NCBI GenBank assembly: GCA_018664115.1
Contig: JABJOX010000055.1
Span: forward strand, 1 to 54,842
Source of the DNA: Candidatus Woesearchaeota archaeon
GTDB lineage: Archaea; Nanobdellota; Nanobdellia; Woesearchaeales; GW2011-AR9
Reading direction: 5' to 3'
DNA: 54,842 nt
The position numbers and the translations under genes were made by a program. The notes under the pieces are model-generated. The model was given only the letters and a program-made list of their open reading frames with translations, searched no databases and was not told the origin of the DNA. Below, in pieces: positions 40,173 to 49,585 of this stretch. Numbering within the stretch: position 1 is the stretch's first letter; every line of letters starts with the position of its first letter.

Positions 40173-41153
40173 ATGGAACAAACTATTCTCAAAACATTAA
40201 AAAATAATTTACAATACCAAGAAGGAGAGAAAGTAGCAATTATTTATCAAGAATGGAATGATTCTTTCGATTCAGAGTTAAAACAATTCTTCATTAATTC
40301 TAAAGAAATCTCCAAAAAACTCTACAAAGTATTCAAAGAAAATAATATCAACACAAAACTTATCTCCTACATTCCATCAGAAGCTAGAAGTGGTGTTGAT
40401 GCTCCAAAAGAAATCTACGAACAAGCAAAAGATAAAGATATAATTTTCATGCCAACAGTATTTTCTTTAACCCATACAGATTTCACAAAAACTCAATTTC
40501 AAAGAGGAGCAAGACTTGCTAGTATGCCCAAATTTACTTTGCAATGGTTTGAAAAGTCTGGGCCAATGGACGTTGATCAAGATAAAATAATTGCTCTTAG
40601 TAAAGAATATAGCGATAAAATGAAAAATTCTTCTCAAGTGATAATCAAAGCACCAGAAACAGAAATTACAATTGAAATAAATCAAAATCTCGTACACGAA
40701 AGTACAGGAATTATTCCAAAAGGAGATTGTGGTAACCTTCCGGGAGCAGAAGTTTTCTGTGTTCCCAAAAATGCAAATGGATTTTTTACAATCTTCAAAG
40801 GTTGGGGCGGACCTTTTTCTTTAGAACATGATGTTAAATTCATCGTCAAAGATTGTAAAATCACAAACTTAGTTGGAAAAACAGAAGAAGCTAACAAATA
40901 TATTGAAGAAAAAGTCAAACCATTAATCTTCAAAGAAAAAAATTTCAATGTTCTAGCAGAATTTGGTATCGGCACAAATCCAAACGTAACTAAAGAATCT
41001 TTACAAAAATACGGTTGGTCTGGATTGTTAGCAGAGAAAATATTCGGAACAGTTCATTTCGCTAATGGCAATAGCGCAGGAATGGGCGGCGATAACAATG
41101 TTCCCGTGCATCTCGATTGGGTCATTGAGAATGCAGAACTAGAATGGAAGTAA
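40173..41153 (+). CDS. M29-like aminopeptidase-family protein
   Basis: 326 aa. The C-terminal half carries the M29 pattern: GDCGNLPGAEVFCVP, then LAEFGIGTNPN (Glu ligand), KIFGTVHFANGNS (His), and NNVPVHLDWVI (His and Asp). The N-terminal half is a helical domain (DSELKQFFINSKEISKKLYK). Relatives are metalloaminopeptidases, though some act on other substrates such as dihydroxypyridine. Cytosolic; transcribed alone. Confidence 0.75.
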   Translation: MEQTILKTLKNNLQYQEGEKVAIIYQEWNDSFDSELKQFFINSKEISKKLYKVFKENNINTKLISYIPSEARSGVDAPKEIYEQAKDKDIIFMPTVFSLTHTDFTKTQFQRGARLASMPKFTLQWFEKSGPMDVDQDKIIALSKEYSDKMKNSSQVIIKAPETEITIEINQNLVHESTGIIPKGDCGNLPGAEVFCVPKNANGFFTIFKGWGGPFSLEHDVKFIVKDCKITNLVGKTEEANKYIEEKVKPLIFKEKNFNVLAEFGIGTNPNVTKESLQKYGWSGLLAEKIFGTVHFANGNSAGMGGDNNVPVHLDWVIENAELEWK

Positions 41154-41204
41154 ACAATTTCAAACCCCTAATTTTATATATGTGTATTATTTAATAATAA
41201 AATC

Positions 41205-42413
41205 ATGGATGTTAAAGAAAAAGAGGTCATGAACAAAAACATCTGGAAATTTGGTTTATACAATTTTATAGATCACATTAGAATGATCTGGATGATTAAA
41301 ACTCTGTTTCTTTTATGGTTGGGATTTAATTTTACCAACATGAGTATCCATGAATCTATTTTGGCTTTAGTAATATTTTTGTTTGAAGTGCCATTAGGAG
41401 CTTTAGCAGATTTTATTGGTAAAAGAAAAGCAATCATTATTTCCGCAGGGTTGCATGGTGTTGGATTTATGTTAATGGGAATAATGAATGTTCCTGTTCA
41501 CTATTACTTTATTGCTATAATTATGGGTCTAGCATTTTCTTTCTTTTCTGGTTCTGATGTAGCATTACTTTATGATTCATTAAAAAAAGTAAACCGAGAA
41601 AAAGAATATAAAAAAATAAGAGGAAAAATTAATGCAATTGGACAGGTTGGTTCAATAATTGGTGTTTTTGTTGGACCTGCTCTTTATTTAGTAAATCCAA
41701 GATTAGGTTTTCTTTTAACAGGAGCAATATATCTGTTAGGAGCGATTGTTTTACTGACTATGAAAGAACCATATCAATTTCATCATAAATTTACACTTAA
41801 GAAACATTGGCAACAAACAATAGAAAGTTTAAAATTTTCTTTCAAACATGTTCAGGTAAGATGGATTATATTTTACTTTTTTGTAGGACATATTATCTAT
41901 GAATTAGTTTTTGCATTTTTTCAACAACCAATATTAACAAACGTAGGCGTTACGGTTGAATTTTTTGGAATATTATTTGCAGTAATGATGGGAATAAGAG
42001 CCATAGGTGCTTATTTTGCAGATCATATTGAAAAATTATTAAAAGAAAATTTAACTTTATTATTAGTTTTGTTAAGTCAAGTTGCTATTTTTTGGTTTTT
42101 AGCCAGTGGAAATTTATTTGTTGTAGTTCCTTTCATTGGTTTGTTGTACTTCATATATGGTTTTGAAGATGTTATTTTAGAAGATTACATTAATGCACAC
42201 ATTTCATCAAATAAAAGAGCGACAGTCCTTTCCGTTCAAAGCATGTTTCATAATGCAATGATGATTATCATTTTTATTGTTGTAGGTAAAGCGATTGATT
42301 TGTTTTCAATGGGAACAACCTTAAGATATATTTCAATAACATTGCTATTGTTTACTTTGATTCTATTTACATTCAAGAGAGGACTTACAGTAAATGGTAA
42401 GTTTCAAAATTAA
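41205..42413 (+). CDS. MFS transporter
   Basis: 402 aa, about 12 hydrophobic helices. The first cytosolic loop has GALADFIGKRKAIIIS, the MFS A-motif (G-x-x-x-D-x-x-G-x-R-K). YEDVIL-like helix 10 and RATVLSVQSMFHNAMMIIIF near the end fit drug/small-molecule MFS families. Substrate unknown. ATG chosen because TTATATATG lies at about -28; a second ATG nine codons in is possible. Confidence 0.85.
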   Translation: MDVKEKEVMNKNIWKFGLYNFIDHIRMIWMIKTLFLLWLGFNFTNMSIHESILALVIFLFEVPLGALADFIGKRKAIIISAGLHGVGFMLMGIMNVPVHYYFIAIIMGLAFSFFSGSDVALLYDSLKKVNREKEYKKIRGKINAIGQVGSIIGVFVGPALYLVNPRLGFLLTGAIYLLGAIVLLTMKEPYQFHHKFTLKKHWQQTIESLKFSFKHVQVRWIIFYFFVGHIIYELVFAFFQQPILTNVGVTVEFFGILFAVMMGIRAIGAYFADHIEKLLKENLTLLLVLLSQVAIFWFLASGNLFVVVPFIGLLYFIYGFEDVILEDYINAHISSNKRATVLSVQSMFHNAMMIIIFIVVGKAIDLFSMGTTLRYISITLLLFTLILFTFKRGLTVNGKFQN

Positions 42414-42416
42414 TTT

Positions 42417-43766
42417 CTATACCAATTCTTTCTTCAACCAATCTTTTCTCCAGTAGAAATAATATGCAATTCCTGCAGAGATCACATTAGAAATCGGATA
42501 AGCAACCCAAATCCCTAATTGTTGCATCCCAACAATTGATGATAAAACATAACTAATCACAAATACCATAATTGTATTAAACAAAGCTAGAAACATTGCA
42601 GTTGTAGTTTTTCCAGCTGCTTTTAATGTTCCAAAGATTACCATTTGCATTCCAATAAAACCAAACGTTAATGCCATTATTCTAATAAAGAAAGCAGCTT
42701 CTAAAACCAATTCAATTTCATTCGGAACAAAGAAAGCCGAAATTGGTTTAGCAAAAATAAATAGTAAAACTCCTAATCCAGTTAAAGTTAAGAAACCAAT
42801 TTTCATTCCCGTTTTAACAATCTTCTCTGCTCGTTCATGCTGTCTTGCACCTAAATTATTACCAACAATTACTGAAGTAGCAATGGAAAAACCAATTCCA
42901 GGAATAATCACAAACATAAATATTCTCATTCCAATTCCAAAAGAAGCAATGGTTAAAGTTCCAAATAACGAAGCAACAAAAGTCATTAAAATCATTCCAA
43001 AAGAACGAGAACCCATTTCTAAAGATGACGGTAATCCTAATCTAAAAATTTTCTTCACCCAAGAAAACTTCATTTTTAAATCAGACCATCTTAATTTAAT
43101 CCCATAAGTTCCCCTAACCAATAGAATAATTCCAATAATTGCAGATAAGTATTCTGTGATTAATGTTGCAAGTGCAACTCCTGAAACTCCCATAGCGGGA
43201 ATGAATCTCCAACCAAACATTAATACTGGATCTAAAAAGAAATTCAACACAACCGTAATAGAAATAATGATTAACGGCACTTTAACTTCTCCAACCCCCC
43301 GTAATGATGATTGAAATAAAATGTAAACAAACATTGCTGTGATTGCTAAGAACGATATTTGTAGATAAGAAGTAGCTTGTTGTAAAACGGATAAATCTTT
43401 AGTGAGAAACGATAATAAATAATGTGAAGAAAAATATCCAACAACAGAAATAATTACTGCCATAATAGAAACTAAACTTAAACTTTGCCCAACAGTGGAT
43501 GAAACTTTATCAGGTTCACCTTTTCCATTATATTGAGCTACAAGAATAGATGAAGCCATTAATAAACCCATTGCTAAAGACATTAAAAAAAATAATATTG
43601 GAAAACTTAACGATACAGCCGCTACTGCTTCTACTCCTAACCGACCAACCCAGAATGTATCAATTAATTGATAAACTGTTTGCAAAATGTTGGCAAAGAT
43701 TATCGGCACTGCAATTATCAATAACGATTTTGTAATTGAACCGTTAAGTAATTTTTCTCTATTCAT
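42417..43766 (-). CDS. MATE-family efflux transporter
   Basis: 449 aa, 12 hydrophobic helices in two bundles. Opens MNREKLLNGSITKSLLIIAV and holds IDTFWVGRLGVEAVAAVSLS, then IMALTFGFIGMQMVIFGTLK in the second half, as in NorM/DinF-type antiporters. It exports drugs or metabolites against Na+ or H+. It converges with the MFS gene with a 3-base gap. Confidence 0.9.
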   Translation of the reverse strand: MNREKLLNGSITKSLLIIAVPIIFANILQTVYQLIDTFWVGRLGVEAVAAVSLSFPILFFLMSLAMGLLMASSILVAQYNGKGEPDKVSSTVGQSLSLVSIMAVIISVVGYFSSHYLLSFLTKDLSVLQQATSYLQISFLAITAMFVYILFQSSLRGVGEVKVPLIIISITVVLNFFLDPVLMFGWRFIPAMGVSGVALATLITEYLSAIIGIILLVRGTYGIKLRWSDLKMKFSWVKKIFRLGLPSSLEMGSRSFGMILMTFVASLFGTLTIASFGIGMRIFMFVIIPGIGFSIATSVIVGNNLGARQHERAEKIVKTGMKIGFLTLTGLGVLLFIFAKPISAFFVPNEIELVLEAAFFIRIMALTFGFIGMQMVIFGTLKAAGKTTTAMFLALFNTIMVFVISYVLSSIVGMQQLGIWVAYPISNVISAGIAYYFYWRKDWLKKELV

Positions 43767-43859
43767 AATTAAGATGGTTTTAGAATTAGTTTATAAAATT
43801 AATTGTTAACTTTTTAATTACCGAAATAAATATAAACCACCCCGAAAAATAATAAAACA

Positions 43860-44126
43860 ATGGAAGCTAGATTAAGAAATGACGCTCATGAACTTATAAA
43901 GAAGAATCTAGATTTAGCAGATATGGTCAGTAAAGTTTATTACAAAAAGTTACCAAATTATATTCCTTTTAGTGATGTAAGAGATGCTGCGTATTTGGGA
44001 TTAGTAGAGGCTGCTAATAAATATAAAAATATTGGGATTGGCTTTGGTGCATTTGCAAGACCAAGAATATTTGGAGCCATTACTGATTATTTAAGAAAAG
44101 AAGATAACCTTTTTAGATCAGCATGA
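43860..44126 (+). CDS. FliA-like sigma factor, region 2 half
   Basis: 88 aa. DMVSKVYYKKLPNYIPFSDV, then LGLVEAANKYKNIGIGFGAF and ARPRIFGAITDYLRKED match sigma region 2 (core-binding and -10 recognition) of FliA/SigB-type bacterial sigma factors. The ORF stops just where region 3 would begin. Its TGA overlaps the next ATG (ATGA), and the second half lies in the -1 frame. An archaeal TATA (AATATAAA) is upstream. A sigma factor is unexpected in an archaeon, whose polymerase uses TBP/TFB. Confidence 0.8.
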   Translation: MEARLRNDAHELIKKNLDLADMVSKVYYKKLPNYIPFSDVRDAAYLGLVEAANKYKNIGIGFGAFARPRIFGAITDYLRKEDNLFRSA

Positions 44127-44572
44127 AAAATGAAGTATTTAAAGCTAAAAGAAAATTAGAAAAAGAAAAAAAAGAAGTAAATAAAGAAAATCTTGCCAGA
44201 AAAATGGGTTTATCTTTAGATGAATATCTTGAACTAGAACAAGATTGGTCAATCAGCGTTAAAAATATAAATGAAGCTTTTACTGGTTATGATGGAAGCA
44301 AGACTTTTGCTGAAGTTTATAGTAATCATTCTCCAACTCCTGAAGATGAAACTTTATTAATGGAAGATAAAAGAATTTTATACCAAGCACTAAAAACAAT
44401 AAAAAATGAGAAAAAAAGAAAAGCAGTTGAATTATATTTCTTAGAAGGGGAAAATCAAGAAGTGATTGGAGAAATTTTAGGAGTCACTGCTAGTAGAATT
44501 TGTCAAATCCACACAGAAATATTACCACAATTGAAAGAAACAATTATTGAAATAAGAAGTGAAGGGATATAA
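44123..44572 (+). CDS. FliA-like sigma factor, regions 3-4 half
   Basis: 149 aa. FKAKRKLEKEKKEVNKENLA then ARKMGLSLDEYLELE is region 3; TPEDETLLMEDKRILYQALK, KAVELYFLEGENQEVIGEIL and GVTASRICQIHTEILPQL form region 4 with its -35 HTH. A TAG in this frame just ahead of the ATG shows it is not a read-through of the first half. Coupled translation could give both parts. It binds DNA by known family; here it might be a stand-alone regulator. Confidence 0.8.
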   Translation: MKNEVFKAKRKLEKEKKEVNKENLARKMGLSLDEYLELEQDWSISVKNINEAFTGYDGSKTFAEVYSNHSPTPEDETLLMEDKRILYQALKTIKNEKKRKAVELYFLEGENQEVIGEILGVTASRICQIHTEILPQLKETIIEIRSEGI

Positions 44573-44578
44573 AAAAAC

Positions 44579-46921
44579 CTACCCTTCCACAACCCAAACT
44601 TTAACAGTAAACGGTTGTTCTTCAACTGAATCGTCAACAACAACAGCTTCTTCAACAACTTCTGAATAAACATTCACAACCCATTCTTTGGTTACAGAAT
44701 CTCTACCATCTGAAACAACAACTTTAACTTTCTTCTTTCCAGGTGATGTAAATGTTCTTGTGATTGTATCAGTCCCAATAACTTTTTGCTGTCTTAAACC
44801 AAGATTCCATTCATACGACAATTTATCGTTATCTAAATCTTTAACCGCAACATGGAATACTGTTTTCACTCCAGTCTCAACTGTGATTACTTCTTCAGGT
44901 AAGAAATCTAATACTTCAGGCTTCTGATTAACATTCTTCACAATAACCTCAACAGGATGAACAACTTCTAAAGAACCATCAGAAGCAACAAAACTCAAAA
45001 ATACAGTTTCTTGTTCCTTGTTGAACTTTCTATTCCAAGAAGAATATTTACTAACAAGATTATTCAAAAATCCACCCGTCTTTTCAGCAACAGTACTATG
45101 AGCTGGTGCCCAAGTAAATTGGCCATCATTAAATGATGCGCCGAAAGGAATGTTATCTAACCTAATTTTAAGTTCATCATTGTCAGGATCAGTTGCTGAA
45201 ACCCAGAAACTAAATTCTTCTCCCTCATTAACAATGTGTTTATCTTTTTTGATTTTTAAAGTAGGTTCACGATTATTTTTCTTAACTGTTAAATAAACAG
45301 TTTCAGTATTACTCAATTTACCATCAGTAGCAGTAAGTGTAACCGGATAAATGTCTTGATCATCATAATCAGTACTCCATTTACCTGACCTTTTATTTAA
45401 TGGCCAACCATAATAAATTTTAACTTTATCACCATCAGGATCAACTGCTTCAGCATTAAAATCAACAGAATCTAATTCAGTAATTGTTAAATTTTCAAAA
45501 CTTGTAAATTGTGGCATTCTGTTAACATTGTAAACAATTAATTTAACTTCGTTAGAAGTACATAATTCTTTTCCACAAGCGGTTATTGTAAATGGCACAG
45601 TTTTTTTCTTCAAAAAATAATGTTCTAACTTTAACGAACTAAGTAAATTACTAACAAAATTACCTTTCCTTTTAATGTAATCATAACCTGGTGTCCAAGA
45701 GAAAACATTATCTTTTTGATCAAATTCAAAAACTTCTGGGAAGCCAGCAAAACTAACTTCAACTTTATCATTATCAGGATCAGAAACATCAATTTCCCAT
45801 AATAATTCTTCATTTTCATTAACATAAATTTTTTCAGGAACATTTAATACTGGCGCTAAATCAACATCTAAAACAATTATTTCAACTTCTTTTTCAACAC
45901 TAAATTCACCATCAGAAGCAACTAATTCCAAATTATACTTCCCTGCATCATTAAAATTAGTTTGCCATTCACCTTCCTTATCAAGTGGAGTTTCAAACGA
46001 ATAAGATAACACGTCACCATCTAAATCAACGTCTGGTAAATCTAAATAAACTAATTCGCCTTCTTTAACAGTTACTGATAAAACATCCAAAACCGGTTTT
46101 CTGTTAACATTTTCAATATTAATAGTCCATTCTTTTTCTGAACTTAAAGTGCCATCAGTTACAACTAATTCTAACAAATGTTCACCTGCAGAATTATAAT
46201 CTAGATAATATTCGCCGGAATTTTCTTCTCCAACAATTTCGCCATCAAATTTCCAGACAAAAGATAATTCTTCTTTATCACCATCAACAGCTTCAACATA
46301 AAATTCTAAATCCTCATCTTCTTCAAAATTAACAATTTTACCTTCTGAAAAAGTATTAATTATTTCTGGTGCTTGGTTTGTATTTGATACAGACACATCA
46401 ACTCTAAATTTTTCATTAAACTCACCATCACTTGCTTCAAATACAGTTACAAAGTTTCCTTCATTATCATAATCAGGTGTCCACTTACCATTGTTATCAA
46501 ATGGCGCATTAAAATTAAAACTGATTGGATCATCATCAGGGTCAGTAACAAGTTTCTTTAAATCAATAGTTTGAGTTTCTTTGATAGAAATTTTATTCTC
46601 TGATAAAATAGGAGGTTGATTTTTATTATCTACAATTACTTTAACTTCTTGTTTAACTTGGTTAACACCATCAGAAGCAGTGATCTCTAAATCATGTTCA
46701 CCAGCATCATCATAATCTGTTTGCCATTCACCTTTATCATCTAACGGCGGAGAATAATAATAAACAATCTTATCATTATCTAAATCAGTTGCTTCAGCTT
46801 TAACTTTAACTAAATCAGTTTCTTGAACATGAAAAGTTTTTACAGCTGCAAAAGAAGTATTAACTAACAAAAATAGAGTCATCAGTCCAATCAGAACTAA
46901 AATTGTTTTTTTATTGTTCAT
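44579..46921 (-). CDS. Large secreted tandem beta-domain protein
   Basis: 780 aa from MNNKKTILVLIGLMTLF, with GGTAGGA 5 bases upstream. After a signal peptide (LVNTSFA) it has at least eight cadherin/Ig-like units of about 90 aa, each with NxxP, a D-x-D-x-D calcium loop (TDLDNDKIVYYYSPPLDDKG), EWQTDYDDAGEH and a T/ASDG strand end. No C-terminal anchor; the end is VEEAVVVDDSVEEQPFTVKV. Probably a calcium-stiffened surface or adhesion protein. Paired with the smaller relative that follows upstream. Confidence 0.8.
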   Translation of the reverse strand: MNNKKTILVLIGLMTLFLLVNTSFAAVKTFHVQETDLVKVKAEATDLDNDKIVYYYSPPLDDKGEWQTDYDDAGEHDLEITASDGVNQVKQEVKVIVDNKNQPPILSENKISIKETQTIDLKKLVTDPDDDPISFNFNAPFDNNGKWTPDYDNEGNFVTVFEASDGEFNEKFRVDVSVSNTNQAPEIINTFSEGKIVNFEEDEDLEFYVEAVDGDKEELSFVWKFDGEIVGEENSGEYYLDYNSAGEHLLELVVTDGTLSSEKEWTINIENVNRKPVLDVLSVTVKEGELVYLDLPDVDLDGDVLSYSFETPLDKEGEWQTNFNDAGKYNLELVASDGEFSVEKEVEIIVLDVDLAPVLNVPEKIYVNENEELLWEIDVSDPDNDKVEVSFAGFPEVFEFDQKDNVFSWTPGYDYIKRKGNFVSNLLSSLKLEHYFLKKKTVPFTITACGKELCTSNEVKLIVYNVNRMPQFTSFENLTITELDSVDFNAEAVDPDGDKVKIYYGWPLNKRSGKWSTDYDDQDIYPVTLTATDGKLSNTETVYLTVKKNNREPTLKIKKDKHIVNEGEEFSFWVSATDPDNDELKIRLDNIPFGASFNDGQFTWAPAHSTVAEKTGGFLNNLVSKYSSWNRKFNKEQETVFLSFVASDGSLEVVHPVEVIVKNVNQKPEVLDFLPEEVITVETGVKTVFHVAVKDLDNDKLSYEWNLGLRQQKVIGTDTITRTFTSPGKKKVKVVVSDGRDSVTKEWVVNVYSEVVEEAVVVDDSVEEQPFTVKVWVVEG

Positions 46922-46960
46922 TTTATTCCTACCATTCAAATAAAAAAAGATAAAAAAAAA

Positions 46961-47986
46961 TTAATTTAAATCCAAAGAGATGTCAGTAATCACTGGCGGC
47001 ATGTTTATGTCTTCAACAGTTACAGTAACTTTCTTAGTAACTTTGTCTTTACCATCATCAGCAACAACAGTAACTACATAAACTCCATGATCAGTAAAAC
47101 CAGTTTCCCAGACTCCATCATTTCCTAATGGTTCAGAGATAGTTAAAGTGATTTTATCTTCATCTAAATCTGTGATTAATGGTTTTAATTCAACAACTTC
47201 TCCTTCTTTAATAGTAACGTCTTCTAATCCAGATACTACAGGTAATTCATTAACATCATTAATAGTTAATAAAAAGGTTTTATCAGTATCTAATTCACCA
47301 TCACTAGCAACAACTTTGATATCATACTCTCCAGCAGAAGTGTGGTCAGTTACAAAAGTTCCAGACTTTAATGGTTCTGAAATTGATACTGAAACAGCAT
47401 CTCCGTTTGGATCAGCAACTTTTGGTTCAAAGTTAATTTGTTCACCCTCACTTACAGTAATATCTTTAACTCCAGTAATAGTTGGTGGAACATTAACTCT
47501 CTCCACAATGATCTTAACTTTCTTTTCTGTAGTTAGTTTTCCATCAGTTGCAGTTAAAGTAACTACATACTCACCAGCATCCCCATAATTAGTTTGCCAC
47601 TCACCTTGTTTGTTTAATGGTTTAGTGAAAGCATAAGTAACAACATCTTTGTCAGGATCACTAACTTGAACATTTAACTTTACTAATTCGTTTTCTTTAA
47701 CATTAATAACTTCTAAATCTGATTCATAAACATCAACTTCTTCAACATCTTCAGTTAAGTCTGGAAGAACAATATCTTCTTCAACTTCTTCAAGAAGTAA
47801 ATCTTCTTCAGCTAATTCTTCTTCGAGATTTAATTGCTCTTCAATATTAGCAATCTCATCAATAAGACTTAAATCTTCTTCTGTAACATCATCTGCTGGA
47901 ACATCATAAGCTTTATAATCTAAACATCCTACTAAAAACACAAACATAACTAAAACTGTTAAACTCACCATAACTTTTTTTATCAT
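46961..47986 (-). CDS. Surface lipoprotein with tandem beta domains
   Basis: 341 aa. Signal peptide ending VFLVGCLDYK, a lipobox-like Cys; a 55-residue acidic linker (EEDLLLEEVEEDIVLPDLTE); then three units with VSDPDKDVVTYAFTKPLNKQ, GEWQTNYGDAG and LTATDG, the same repeat as in the 780-aa protein. It is upstream of that gene on the same strand (39-base gap), so the two may form one surface structure. Confidence 0.8.
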   Translation of the reverse strand: MIKKVMVSLTVLVMFVFLVGCLDYKAYDVPADDVTEEDLSLIDEIANIEEQLNLEEELAEEDLLLEEVEEDIVLPDLTEDVEEVDVYESDLEVINVKENELVKLNVQVSDPDKDVVTYAFTKPLNKQGEWQTNYGDAGEYVVTLTATDGKLTTEKKVKIIVERVNVPPTITGVKDITVSEGEQINFEPKVADPNGDAVSVSISEPLKSGTFVTDHTSAGEYDIKVVASDGELDTDKTFLLTINDVNELPVVSGLEDVTIKEGEVVELKPLITDLDEDKITLTISEPLGNDGVWETGFTDHGVYVVTVVADDGKDKVTKKVTVTVEDINMPPVITDISLDLN

Positions 47987-48134
47987 TTTAAACTTCCCCC
48001 TCTTAAGACTGCAACAAACATGAGCCTCTTTTGATTAATTGAGTATTCTAGAATGATAACTCGTATTTAAAGATTTATACACAGGAAAGTATATTGTGCA
48101 GGAATAGTTTTAATTGTTAAGAATGAATAAAGAT

Positions 48135-49100
48135 TTAAAATTTCTTTGCAACATTACTAATTCTAACTTCATCAATAGCACCAATAAAACAATGTGCTGG
48201 TATTTGAGTGTACGGTTCTGAACCAATTCCCAAACCCATATTCTCAGTTTTAGTTATCGGTCCCGCTATTTCAAAAGAATCTAAACATTCACCATTAATA
48301 AATAATTTTGCAATTCCTTGTTCATAACTTAACCTTAAATGAGTAAATTTATCTGCTGGAAATAAATAATCAGCTTCCAATAAAACTTTATTTTGAGCAA
48401 TTCCTAAAACACCTACTAATTTAGAAGGTTTTTTTATGAAAAGACCATATCCTTTACATTCTCCATATTCTCCTAAAGGACAAGCAGCTTTATTAATTAT
48501 CCAACCCCGATCACCTTTAAAACTGGATTCTGTTGATTTAGGTTTAATTAATACATCAATGGTAATTTCATCTGGGTTAAGTTCCGGAAAATCAGACAAC
48601 ACAATTGCGGCATTACCATCAAAATATCTTGCATCACCTAAACCATTCTCAGAATTAACTTTTGTAGTCAAACCATATTCTACGGCTTCCTTTTCTGTAC
48701 AATCAGGTTTTAAATAATTTGGAGGTTCAAAATGAAATAAAGCAACACAATTTTCATCGGGTTCATAAGGTTCTAAAATTGATTGAGATATTTCATCAAC
48801 CATGTTTGAATCTTTAATTTCAATCAATTCCTCTAATTCTAAATCAAAAATATTCTTTTGATCTAAAAGTTCATTTTGACCAAATACATCATTAGGAATT
48901 ACTTCATTAAAAGAATCAATTAAATCTTTACCATAATAACTTTCACCATCTAAATTTACAACAGAATCTTTACTTAATGATTCTTCAATTCTAACATCAT
49001 TTGTTAAATCAACATTTGGAACCCAAGGGGCAGGTTTATTTACACATGCAGAAAAATAAGCCAAACTTCCGATTAATAATAATTTATTGTACCAGCGCAT
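48135..49100 (-). CDS. LamG-like surface lipoprotein
   Basis: 321 aa from MRWYNKLLLIGSLAYFSACV; GGGAAGTGA precedes the ATG and the ORF-track GTG is inside it. Lipobox FSAC; an Asp-rich linker; then residues 120-321 form a LamG/concanavalin-type jelly roll (CVALFHFEPPNYLK, AIVLSDFPELNPDEITIDVL, GAIDEVRISN). Relatives bind carbohydrates at the cell surface. Lies between the tandem-repeat proteins and the tRNA. Confidence 0.75.
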   Translation of the reverse strand: MRWYNKLLLIGSLAYFSACVNKPAPWVPNVDLTNDVRIEESLSKDSVVNLDGESYYGKDLIDSFNEVIPNDVFGQNELLDQKNIFDLELEELIEIKDSNMVDEISQSILEPYEPDENCVALFHFEPPNYLKPDCTEKEAVEYGLTTKVNSENGLGDARYFDGNAAIVLSDFPELNPDEITIDVLIKPKSTESSFKGDRGWIINKAACPLGEYGECKGYGLFIKKPSKLVGVLGIAQNKVLLEADYLFPADKFTHLRLSYEQGIAKLFINGECLDSFEIAGPITKTENMGLGIGSEPYTQIPAHCFIGAIDEVRISNVAKKF

Positions 49101-49137
49101 AATATTCACTTCCCATTTATCACCAGAATAATAAAAG

Positions 49138-49249
49138 TGGCCCCGCCGAGATTTGAACTCGGGACTTCACGATGTCTAGACCATACTTGATATATCAGTT
49201 TCGCATCCAATAATGGAACGTGCGCTCTACCAAGCTAAGCCACGGGGCC
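49138..49249 (-). tRNA. tRNA with a 38-nt insertion in the anticodon arm (isotype uncertain, probably Met-CAU)
   Basis: Acceptor GGCCCCG pairs with CGGGGCC plus discriminator A; D arm GCTTAGCTTGGTAGAGC; T arm CCGAG-TTCAAAT-CTCGG; anticodon stem CACG/CGTG. The total is 112 nt against about 74 for a mature tRNA, so about 38 nt must be removed. In canonical numbering, positions 34-36 read CAT, giving Met with an intron at 37/38, but C33, U37 and a U31-U39 mismatch are odd and no clean bulge-helix-bulge is visible. Trp (CCA) is the alternative if the stem shifts by one. CCA is not encoded. Confidence 0.75.
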
Positions 49250-49495
49250 GTAATCAAGCAAAATCTACTCTTCTTTAAAAAGATTACGGCTGTTCTTAAT
49301 ATTAATAGCAAAAAACTAAATTCTCTATTTAGTAACACTGAGACAAATTCGTCATCAGTAGTAAAACTGTTTTTCACTTCCAGAATGGTATCGGGGTGGA
49401 GTATATATTTTAGACTTCAACATTATTTATAAACCGATTCTATTTCCAAAGAAGCTAGGTAGATGTTATAAAAAAAGAGGGGTGGGTGTTTTAAT

Positions 49496-49576
49496 ATGTC
49501 AAATAAAATTTCTTACAGGGCAGCAATGAGTTGTCACACATTAAGTTCTTTTATAGAAAGTGAAGAAGAAGAGTAA
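49496..49576 (+). CDS. Candidate 26-aa microprotein
   Basis: MSNKISYRAAMSCHTLSSFI then ESEEEE. A GGGGTGGGTG tract lies 6-8 bases before the ATG, and the upstream TATATATTTTAGAC is suited to a promoter. Nothing else in the 246 bases between the tRNA and this ORF is recognisable. Could be a short leader or chance; acidic tail. Confidence 0.35.
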   Translation: MSNKISYRAAMSCHTLSSFIESEEEE

Positions 49577-49585
49577 TTTTTTTAT

